Shown here: in pieces, positions 8,195 through 16,067 of the stretch
Numbering within the stretch: the stretch's first letter is position 1
How the letters are laid out: each line of letters opens with the position of its first letter
DNA from: Goniomonas avonlea
Taxonomy: Eukaryota > Cryptophyceae > Goniomonadida > Goniomonadaceae
Length of the DNA: 16,246 nucleotides
Reading direction: 5' to 3'
NCBI GenBank assembly: GCA_003573635.1
Contig: QUTJ01031733.1
Coordinates: 1-16,246, forward strand
Notes under the pieces: generated by a model
The model's database searches: none
What the model was told of the DNA's origin: nothing
What the model saw: the letters and a program-made list of their open reading frames with translations, nothing else
Translations under genes and position numbers: made by a program

Positions 8195-9763
8195 ATGTCC
8201 GCACACTCCCAACCCGTAGAAATTGATTTTCTGGGTGTTAAGGATTCCGCCGAGGCTCCTCAAGCCGTGGCCCACAAGGACCCGGTCGAGGCCGAGCCCA
8301 CCTGCAATCTCGTCCTTTCCCTTGAGCCCTGGCAAGGCTCTGCGTTCAAGCCAGTGGTTCCAAAGAATGTACAGGCTCTGATGGAAAAGAACCCAGAACT
8401 TTCCCGAATCTTGGGTGTTGCACCCTCATCGGCCACGGCCTCGGTTTCCCGCCAGTCAGCGTCCGCGGATAGCAACAACCCTGGCGATTGCTCCGATCCT
8501 GAAATATTGTCTGTGCTCGAAGAGTCTCCTCCTCTGGAGATTTGCACCCTTACTCACACTTCGACACTTATTCTTCCACAAGATTACAGGTTTGTTCTGC
8601 CTCCTTTCTTGAATTGATCTGATTTCCGCGCCAGAATCAACCTTCGCGATCTAGCCATGGGTATCGAGGTAGGCGGAGATCAGGTTGGCGACGTTGTTGG
8701 GGCGAGATTTGCACCAGCAGTGGGTCTTCCAGTCGAACGCGGCGCTTCAGGTTTCATTCGCAGAGGGAAAAACAAGGACTTTGGCAATCAGCTGCAGCTT
8801 CGGCTTCGTGCGGCTGGAGAGGCGCGGGTACAGGTCAAAGTGTTTTCAACTGGGGCCTTGGCAACCACTGGAGCTCGCACCGAAGCTGACGCTGTTGCGG
8901 CTGTCATTACCGTCGCTGCCTGGGCTCGGCATGCGGGTCTCCCTGTTCAAGGACACGGACCGGTCGAGTTGCGGAATGCGTTGTGCACAGGGTTTGTCGG
9001 CTCGGCTGATGGGGTTTGGGATGTGGATGTAATCTTCGAGTTTGCTGGCCAAGGTTGCGACCCAGACATTGTCTCTCACCGCATCAAGTCTCGTGGCAGA
9101 GCGGCGATTCTCGAGGTCGGCGCTGCAGAGCACGAGGGAGCCCACGCTCCTCGCTGCATCATTCACCCGTCAGGCAGTGTCCAAGTGATGGGCAAGGTCA
9201 CCCCGGCGGTCGCAGAGCAGGTTTATCGCCTTGTCCGTCGCTTCCTCAGTCGGCTGTTGACTCTGAGCCCGGGAGTGCTGCGACGGCGGGTTGGCCGCAA
9301 GCCCAAGGCTCGCCGCACCTCACACGCCCGTGTTCCCCGAAGCCCAAGCCCTGCACGCCTGGCAATGCTGCCACCGACGCCTCCCACTGTGGAGAAGCCA
9401 GTCGCCACACAGCCCGGTCCTGTTCCAGAGGGAGCACAATCCCAGCAAACAGCCACGGATATGCTGTTGCAGCTTGCGCGCTGTGCGCCGTGGACTGTTC
9501 CAGGAGTTGGAGCCCCAAATGTACCAAATGTTCCAGGTCGTGCTCCTGTGAGAGCGGCAGTGGGAACCGCGCAGCAAAAAGGCCGCGGACCCCGTCGCGC
9601 TGCAGCACAGCGTGCTGTGCCTGCTGTATTTGGATCCGCTGCCGCCGCTGCTGCCAACGTCAGCGCAGACTCTCCTGGTTTCAAATTTCTGCCGCCGCCG
9701 GGAGTCGTGCCCGATGTGAGCGCACTACCGCAACTGTTGCGTGTACTCGCTTCAGCTGTGTGA
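8195..9763 (+). CDS. Divergent TATA-box-binding-protein-like factor
   Basis: Preferred model: exons 8195-8589, 8635-8668, 8718-8750 and 8792-9763, introns 45, 49 and 41 nt, 477 residues. Residues 1-112 are an acidic/Ser-rich extension. Repeat 1 of a TBP-like saddle is about 115-205 (TSTLILPQDYRINLRDLAMG, then QLRLRAAGE, then VQVKVFSTGALATTGARTEA). Repeat 2 is about 206-306 (VELRNALCTGF, RAAILEVG, CIIHPSGSVQVMGKVTPAVA, EQVYRLVRRFL). The INLR..A entry and SG/STG turns match TBP, and more closely TLF/TRF2. Removing the last two introns aligns the 33-nt exon (QWVFQSNAALQ) with the TLF segment NVIYKRDVG. If those introns are retained the frame also stays open, so the middle is less certain. Of the four DNA-bending phenylalanines only F172 is clear, and its partner site is H279. 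Residues about 315-477 form a basic, Pro/Ala-rich tail. Likely a nuclear transcription factor. Confidence 0.7.
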
Positions 9764-10190
9764 ACAATTGGCAAACACGAACAGACTGTGACTGTAGGAC
9801 TTCCCTGTGGAAGCTATTGATTATCATGTACAGCTCGAGAATTCCTTCACACACACTGCTCCCGCTGCATGCCCTCCCTCTCGTGTCTCGATCAACGATT
9901 GATATTGCACGTATGTCACATCATCTCATGACACCTGACGTAACTCCCATGGCACGGCCACAAAGTTGTCCAATATGCCACTCCGCGTCAAAAATGGCGA
10001 ATTACATTATGTCGCTGAATAGCCAGTCTCTGACTGCATTGAGAATGTGCGCGCTGGTCGGGCGCTCGGTGCCGAACACGCACCGATGAAGCTCACACCA
10101 AGATGCAGGTGCGACTCCTTTAACACAGTTCAGATCCAAATATTCCACAATATTGCACAATGCGTCCAAGGCGCACAGAATGCACAGGTC
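9764..10190. other. Convergent intergenic region
   Basis: This 427-bp stretch lies between the TBP-like and YIPF6 stops. A plus frame continues through it to 10089 but is only the tail of a shadow frame of the TBP-like exon. No gene, RNA or repeat is recognised. It presumably holds the two 3' UTRs. Confidence 0.5.
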
Positions 10191-11080
10191 TCATCCGGAT
10201 GATCGAACCATCACGATCCACCCGATGCAAACGTAGAACAGGCAAACCGGGTACACAGCCAACGCCTTGCGCCCGAGCGGCACGATCTCTGCAAGAAACC
10301 CAGACGAGGCTGGAAGAAAAAAACTTGAGAGGATCGAACGAGAATGTGATTTGACGCACCTCCAGTCGACCAAGCCACTCCGACCACGCAAAAAGCGAGC
10401 CGCAGGATGAAGCTGAACACTGCATTCCCAACGATGTACTCAACAATAACGCAGAGCAGGGCAGCAATTGTCAAGGGGGCTACACAGTAGCCAAGGACGC
10501 AGACGCTCTGAAAAAAGGAGCTGTACCAGTCAATCAGCGGTCACCTCGTGCGAAGGAATGGAAAGTGAGTACTCACACGTTCCCCCCCAGTAGCTTTGAG
10601 TTCAGGGTCACAATTGCTGACCCCACCCACACGATGAAAAATACAGCCCCAAATACCAAAGCGGATTGATCATCAGTCTCTGTGTTCTTCAGGGGGCCAC
10701 CAGCTTTGCTCAAGACGCTGCCTGGTTTGAGAAAACAGCACCGAAAGAGAATATTGAAAAGCCACTCACATCGCAAGAACTAAACATAGGATGAGAGGAC
10801 CCCAGAGATCCCCTGTGAAGCAAACCGGATGAGTCGACATCTTGAACCCTGACACAAAACACCGTACAATTTCTGAGCTCGTCTTGTGTGTCGGCCCTTG
10901 GCAGGACCACTCTGTACATTTTCCGCCCCACCCGTTTGATGTCTCTCAGCTGCATGGGCAAGTCAACGATCCACACACAAAAGAAAAACAAGGTGGCTTA
11001 AAACGCACAATAGTCTCTGAAACGGGCTCATCGAGCGTTGTAGACTGAAGAAGCACCTCAACGTCTGACGCCTGTGCCAT
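10191..11080 (-). CDS. YIPF6: YIPF6, Yip1-domain Golgi membrane protein
   Basis: Six exons: 11080-11009, 10949-10868, 10812-10770, 10717-10577, 10520-10360 and 10309-10191. The introns are 59, 55, 52, 56 and 50 nt and every junction keeps frame, giving 205 residues. The cytosolic N-terminus has the family signature TTLDEPVSETILRDIKRVGR. Five hydrophobic spans follow, at about 55-68, 86-104, 118-139, 146-164 and 182-201. Conserved blocks include NWDLWGPLILCLVLA, LNSKLLGGNVSFFQSVCVLG and RKALAVYPVCLFY. Yip1 family proteins sit in ER-Golgi membranes, bind Rab GTPases and act in vesicle transport. Length and topology are normal for YIPF6. Exon 2 ends one base into the Trp codon of the NWDLW motif, at an unusual GTACGG donor. 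It is divergent from the TRAP-beta gene, 152 bp away. Confidence 0.95.
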
Positions 11081-11232
11081 CGAAACTTTGGCTTTGGCTT
11101 TGCGCCCTGTCCTTTCACATTTGACAATGACGACCGCGGTTGGGAGGTAGCGTGTACGACAGCCACAGACCCCCTCATGGGGCTGCCGGGGTTGTCATCA
11201 GCGTCAAGCTCGGCGGCTCGTGGAAAAGTTCA
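11081..11232. promoter_or_regulatory. Short divergent promoter, YIPF6 / TRAP-beta
   Basis: Only 152 bp separate the two start codons. A tandem TTTGGC motif (CTTTGGCTTTGGCTTT) lies near 11085-11100 on the YIPF6 side. TTGACAATGACGAC (about 11120) and GTTGTCATCAGCGTCAA (about 11191) are loosely inverted. Two early-secretory membrane proteins share the region, so joint control is plausible. Confidence 0.5.
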
Positions 11233-12056
11233 ATGGTGCGCAAAAGAATCCGGTTGGTTGGGTCCAATCTGACCGATTTTCCACAGAGAATCTTTGTGGC
11301 GCTTTGTTTGGCACTGTTGTGCTGTGGCTGCGCTGCTGACAAAGCCAACCTGATTGTGCAGAAATCTTTCCTTTCCAACCGATTGGTTGTTGGGGCAGAT
11401 GTCGCTGTTCGTTACCGCATCTTCAATATTGGTACCAGGTTCGTGAGATTCATGTCCAGGGATCCATGGTAACACTACTTTATAGCGCTGCCTATGATGT
11501 CTCTTTTGAAGACACCGGGTTTTCTCCTGACGAATTCACTCTCGTCATTGGCCTCCAGTCCGCGCAGTGGGACAAAATCGCTCCGTAAGAATGCCATGTT
11601 TCTTCTTCTTCTGGCTCTCACACATCTGTAGCGGCGCAAATATTTCGCACACATTTGTTGTGCGCCCTACTCACGGTGGCCGTGTGCCCAACGTCCCCGC
11701 GAAGGTGTCATACAGGGAGAATTTGAAGGCAACTTCTCCCCAGGTTTGGCTCTTCCCAGTTCCCAAATACCCGCTGATACGCCACAGGTTTCGTACTCTC
11801 ATGGTTTTGGCATCCCCCACATTTTCTCCAACACTGAGGCTGACAAGCTTGCTTCTCCCCATGTGGTAAGCTTGGTGGCGCTAAGCTTTGTGCTGTTTTT
11901 ATGACGTCTTGCCAGCGAGAATGGGCGTTCTTCCTGATCTTGGCCTCATTGTCCTTTTCGGTGCCTTTGTACCTTTCCCAGCAGAAGTCTGCCATTGCCC
12001 AGGCCGATCATGCCGCCAGACGCGCGAGCAAGAAGGCCGGCAAGGGCCACGAATAG
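11233..12056 (+). CDS. SSR2: Translocon-associated protein beta subunit (TRAP-beta/SSR2)
   Basis: Five exons: 11233-11438, 11486-11584, 11632-11743, 11788-11865 and 11916-12056. The introns are 47, 47, 44 and 50 nt and give 211 residues, slightly longer than the animal protein. The ATG at 11233 yields a basic lead and a hydrophobic signal-peptide core (about residues 20-34). The lumenal domain shows VQKSFLSNRLVVGADVAVRY, FNIGTSAAYDV, QWDKIAP and SHTFVVRP, matching the family's N(V/I)G and W(D)RIAP landmarks. N105-I-S is the family glycosylation site. One transmembrane span (about 168-186, FFLILASLSFSVPLYL) is followed by a basic cytosolic tail ending KKAGKGHE. TRAP assists Sec61-dependent protein translocation at the ER. 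The N-terminal lead before the signal core, about 19 residues, is long; a downstream start is possible but none is obvious. Confidence 0.93.
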
Positions 12057-12183
12057 ACATTTTGCATGCACACGCCATAAAAACAGGTTCTCATCCTCAG
12101 AGTTTAGTGTGAAGACAAATCAGGACATCGATGCGAAATAGTTTCCTGGAGCGACCAAGGTCACCATGTCAACCATGTTTATT
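12057..12183. other. Short convergent 3' gap
   Basis: 127 bp lie between the TRAP-beta stop and the kinase stop. Both 3' UTRs must fit here or overlap as antisense. No other feature is seen. Confidence 0.5.
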
Positions 12184-14170
12184 TTAACAGGAAGTTGTCA
12201 CATCACCAAGCCCTCCACCCTTTGCCTCATCCGGTGGTAGCAACGATGAAAAAAGCCTGATAAGGCTCGCGACACCAAGGAGAAATCCCTCATCGGGGCC
12301 GGAAGGCTCCTCACCAATATCCTCCGCGACGGATTGGTTCACCGACATCACCGACACATCGTCGCCGTCTCTGCTTTCATCACCCTGGTTCGCCGACTCC
12401 ACCTGCACTTGAGAGTTGGTACACGATGTAACAAATAAGAGCTAGTCAAGCATGGTTTTCGAGTTGGCACACGATGTAAGAAATAAGAGCTAGTAAAGCA
12501 TGGTTTCGCAATTGCAATCACCTGCGCGCGAATCATTGCCGCCCTGGCAGTCAGGGTCGGAGAAGCAGGCACACTAGTGGCAGTGTCGTCCCCACCTTGA
12601 GCCGCGTCCCTCTGTTCGGTGCGTGAGTGTTGCAGAGAAGTGGAGTATCAGATTCAAGAATATGTCAGTGTAGAAGGCTGAGACGTCACCCTAACGGAAA
12701 ACACGAAAACACACAGTGATGGGGAACGCACTTGAGGCCAGACAGCCGGACCAGAGCCTGGTTCATCAAGAGCGGTCAAAACATCTCCTTCTGGAATTGC
12801 CGTTGGTGTGGCCGCTTCTGCAGTTGTTGTGGTCTGATTTTGGTTCTTCTCTCCCTCAGGCGTGACCGAACCCAGGAGAGAGGCATGTGCAAAGTCGATC
12901 ATCCTTACCAATGCACGAGTGCCTGGATTTCAGGAGTTAACAACCCCTCATGGACCACAGAAACGCTTCGGAAACAACTTACCATCAACCGAGTCAGCAT
13001 CGTACACGAACAATAATGAAGTGGCGTAAAACCGAAACTGAACCTGCGAGAAGTACTCAGCAACAAGGGAGAAACAAAAAATTAAGACAGACCTGGGTAC
13101 GTAAACATGCCTCAAGATCACGCAGCTTTTGCACAAACCGGGCCGCCACGTCAGTTCGAATTCCTCGGCTGCAACATCATTGTTAGGGGATGGCCGAACG
13201 GTCGAAAAAACGCACCCTGGATCCAAGAACTTCCGGAGACAGTTGATCACCGTGGCTTCCGTAAGTGAGCGACCGTACTCTTTCCCAAAGGCTTCGTAGT
13301 TACCCTGATCTGTTTTATAGACCTACGGGGATCGAAATGAGCGAGACAGACGCCGAGCAAACACAAACCTTCATTCCGTGCACCCGCACCCCAAGTGTGC
13401 TCGACGTGGAGGAACGGCATTTTGCAGCCTTTCGTCTTTGTTTATCAGGTGGTTCGTCGTCCCCATGTTGGCGAACGCCGATCTTGACATCGAGAACACA
13501 GGGATACTTGAGCCGCCAAGCCAAGTTTTCCAGAACAAGATAGCCTGGGAGCACTGTAAGAACCAAAAGAAAAACCAACGGAACGAATGTTCTCACGATT
13601 CAAATTCGTCGCGTTGCTGCGTTGTCGGCGAAGAGACCCAACTTCCGTCGTTCGGTCCTCCAGGGAGTCCACACTATGAATTCGCCGCATGCCTGACCGC
13701 AGATCTCGTGCATCTGGGGACCTTGACCTGCCCTGCCTAGAATTTATTCCAGTGCTAGTTGCAGAACCAACAGCCTCTCTTCGAGACTCCAATAACGGTT
13801 CAGGGAACCTCCAACTGTCCTCCTCCGCCGTGGTCTGGCCTTCCAATACGGCCGTCCCATAGTATCGAGGCAAAAATTCGCGAAGTGCCATATTTTCTCG
13901 AATATTCTCGTACAAATAAAGTTCAGTCATAATAGCCCGTTTGTACAAGTGCTGACCCCGACAAAGAAACGAGGTGTGGCCTCCTACGACATGCTGGAAC
14001 TCTTCAAAATGTGATTCAGCCATTGGGGTGGGGCTTGGAGGCTTCTGGGGCACCCATGGCGCTGACACCATGGTTTTTGATTGATCAGTTAATTCTGTCG
14101 TCGATGGCGGGGAATCCTGGTCTGGGTTGCTCAGGCTCTCCCGTGGCGTATCACAGTTGACTTGAGCCAT
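12184..14170 (-). CDS. Inositol hexakisphosphate kinase-like
   Basis: Eight exons: 14170-13597, 13553-13369, 13322-13216, 13168-13093, 13043-12983, 12922-12732, 12611-12522 and 12402-12184, giving 500 residues. Introns 1-5 are 43, 46, 47, 49 and 60 nt; introns 6 and 7 are 120 and 119 nt. Landmarks: VGGH (62-65) and K77 for nucleotide binding; the inositol-phosphate motif PCVLDVKIG (209-217) followed by RQHGDD and TSSTLGVRVHGMKVY; YATSLLFVYDAD (320-331); and RMIDFAH (341-347), whose Asp binds metal. The RQHGDD and TLGVRV blocks point to the IP6K/Kcs1 class rather than IPMK or IP3K. These enzymes turn IP6 into the pyrophosphate IP7. An insert of about 70 residues rich in Arg/Ser follows the N-lobe (about 120-190). 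A Thr/Asp-rich insert separates DFAH from the last helix (GFLLGVASLIRLFSSLL). Divergent from the EF-hand gene. Confidence 0.92.
12413..12507 (-). repeat. Tandem 48-bp duplication inside a kinase intron
   Basis: Two head-to-tail copies (12413-12460 and 12461-12507) differ at three bases and one T. Both contain GATGTAA then AAATAAGAGCTAGT, and AAGCATGGTTT. They lie wholly within intron 7 of the IP6K-like gene (12521-12403) and account for most of the difference from the usual 45-50 nt intron length. Confidence 0.92.
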
Positions 14171-14340
14171 TGACGGTGGAGAAGAAACCTGCCTGGCTGT
14201 TTTTGCCCTTTAGAATCCGCAACGGTGGGTTTGTTAGTTTGAAATCGAGTTTCTCTGTGCCGACACAGTCGGTATCTCAAACTGCTTCAAGCAGCGCTTC
14301 CGAAATAACGCAGGATATTCAACCACCCGGAACTCCGACA

Positions 14341-14366
14341 ATTTGGCTATCCGGAGGATAGCAAAT
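14341..14366. promoter_or_regulatory. Hairpin dyad GCTATCC-GGA-GGATAGC
   Basis: A perfect 7-bp inverted repeat around a GGA centre, extended by ATTT/AAAT with one bulged G. It could be a factor-binding dyad or a structured 5' UTR element of either flanking gene. Confidence 0.45.
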
Positions 14367-14429
14367 CTCGCCTGGCAAATCTCCGGTCTGACTAGGTTGA
14401 CCGTTTCGATTTCTCTTAGGGAAAGATGG

Positions 14430-14450
14430 CGTCAGTCACTTAGACTGACG
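14430..14450. promoter_or_regulatory. Dyad with TGACG half-sites
   Basis: CGTCAGTC (14430-14437) and GACTGACG (14443-14450) form perfect 8-bp arms around ACTTA. Each arm carries a TGACG core, the half-site bound by CREB/TGA-class bZIP factors in other eukaryotes. Confidence 0.5.
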
Positions 14451-14499
14451 TGGCCTCGGAGGCCCGCCCCGCTCCACCGCTGCGAGGACAGATTTCCCA

Positions 14500-14518
14500 A
14501 GGCACTGACTCAGTGCCT
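14500..14518. promoter_or_regulatory. 19-bp palindrome containing TGACTCA
   Basis: AGGCACTGACTCAGTGCCT is a perfect palindrome about a central C. Its core TGACTCA is the classic AP-1/Gcn4 bZIP site. It lies 193 bp upstream of the EF-hand start and 330 bp from the kinase start. Confidence 0.55.
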
Positions 14519-14710
14519 CACTTTCTCACACTGTTTACAGGGGCTGGACCCCCATCACCACATCGTTGACCCCTATTTTAGTATTTTTTTGCCCAAAAAT
14601 GAAATAATTTAATTGCCCGATGACCTCTTATATTTCCATTAGCGAACATCGGCAGCATACAGCACTGATTTTTTTCAAAAACTTCTTGAACGGCTCCGCT
14701 CAAGACAGCA

Positions 14711-16057
14711 ATGGAGGCTAACTCTCGTCGGGACAGGGTGCGTGAAGCACGCCGGCAGAAGGAGTTCCAGAGTGCTCTTGTGCGAAAAGCAGACGAGATC
14801 CAGCAGGCGTTTTCGGGATTCGACAATGACCGAGACGGTTTCTTGTCGTTTGATGAGTTCAAAACAGGGTTGTCCGATCTCGGAATTCAGCTGGGGGACC
14901 ACGAGGTGAAACAAATTTGGGAGCAAGCAGAGTCTGGAGGCTCCTCAGTTGCCTCAGCTCCGATCTCTGCCGCTCCTGTTGTGAACAAAAACAAGGAGAA
15001 CTTCCATCCGGGCTCCCACTACGACACCGACTCAAATCGAAGTGAACAGGGGAGTGCGGTGGTCCCAGCCTCTCTGCTGTCCGACGAACCCATGGGACGG
15101 GATGCGCCAGTGCCACAGTTTGTGTCTCCGACCAAGACCGCGCGAGAGCGGCGGCAGGAGCAACGGGTGCAGCGCGTGGTGACGACAGAGCTGCAAACCA
15201 AGCGTCGGCAGCTGCGCGATGCTTTCTCGCAGCATGGAGGAGACGATGGCGTGGCCCTTCCGGACTTTAAGGCCAGTCTTTTGAAAGCAGGAATTCCTCT
15301 GGGCGATGAAGATTGCGAGTTGCTGTGGGAAAAGGCAGGTGGTGCGGCCAGAGGAACGGTCTCGTTACGTGACTTGGATTCCTTGGTCCGACCAGAGCAC
15401 GAGCAGGATGATTTGGGCAGCAGAGCACTCCCACACCTCGGGGCCCATGAGGGCCAGAAAGACGACATGTGAGCCTGTTGCTCATCGGTTGCCTCTTATC
15501 CATGTGCAGGTTCTTGTTCCACAGAGTCACTGGAGACCGCAGTCAAAAAGGAGACCTGTCCACAGAAGACAAGAAAACCAACTTGGTGCGAAGCCACCTT
15601 CTGGAAAACCTCAAGCAGCATCAGGACAAAGTGCGTCAATCTCTTTTGGTATCGGGACCTCCAATCACCATCCTCACAGATGGAAGTTGCATTTCAGGAG
15701 GCCGCCGGGGAGGGTTCAAACGAGGTGGATTTCAAGGGATTCGCCCGAGGACTTGCGAACATGGGGGTTCGTCTCAGGTGCATCCAACCCGTGGATGATG
15801 CAGCATGCTAAATCTTTGACCGTAACAGCGACCGTGACCGAGAGCAGCTCTGGGAGGCCACGGCTGGCCCTGGTGCACGCGCTCTCAACTTTCGCCTTCT
15901 CAAACACCACCTCGAGATGCCGGTGCGGCCATACAATGCCATACCGCCCAAGTGTCTTGTGTATCTGCCTTTCTCTTGCTCTTGCTCTTGCCATCCTCCT
16001 CTATTTTGCATATTGCTTGTAATGACCTGGATCGACAGTCGGCTGACACGCACGTGA
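14711..16057 (+). CDS. Three-module EF-hand protein
   Basis: Exons 14711-15468, 15510-15630, 15680-15777 and 15829-16057, with introns of 41, 49 and 51 nt, give about 401 residues. Module 1 has a canonical calcium loop, DNDRDGFLSFDE (38-49), then LGIQLGDHEVKQIWEQA. Module 2 (about 155-230) keeps LKAGIPLGDEDCELLWEKA but its loop (QHGGDDGVALPDF) is degenerate. Module 3 (about 294-360) reads NEVDFKGFARGLANMGVRL and DREQLWEATAG and also lacks a proper loop. The modules are joined by Ser/Pro-rich linkers and a basic helix (RERRQEQRVQRVV). Only the first is likely to bind calcium. The repeat form GxxLxDxExxxLWE recalls EF-hand proteins of cilia and cytoskeleton, but I cannot name the family. The last 35 codons run through a CTTGCTCTTGC tract (FSCSCSCSCH). 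That could instead be the pyrimidine tract of another intron, so the C-terminus is uncertain. Confidence 0.78.
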
Positions 16058-16067
16058 CCACCGCTGC

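Larger units (their letters stand above)
14171..14710. promoter_or_regulatory. Divergent promoter region, IP6K-like / EF-hand genes
   Basis: This 540-bp gap between start codons is the longest of the four shared gaps. It contains three dyads, listed separately. A GC-rich stretch (GGCCCGCCCCGC, 14461-14472) resembles a GC box. The last 140 bp before the EF-hand start are A/T-rich (TTTTAGTATTTTTTT, AATAATTTAATT), perhaps the core promoter or 5' UTR. No protein-like frame is convincing. Confidence 0.5.

Noticed and set aside
9223-9774. 183-codon minus frame antisense to the TBP-like tail
   Set aside because: It is antisense to a Pro/Ala/Arg-rich GC segment, where stop codons are rare on both strands, and shows no protein-family features.
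9016-10089. 357-codon plus frame overlapping the TBP-like exon
   Set aside because: It is a +1 shadow of the TBP-like coding exon, rich in Cys/Ser/Arg, while the other frame carries the TBP-fold signatures.
12654-13250. Unspliced minus frames reading past kinase exon ends
   Set aside because: They are single-exon readings of the IP6K-like gene running into introns; the spliced model restores conserved kinase blocks at every junction.
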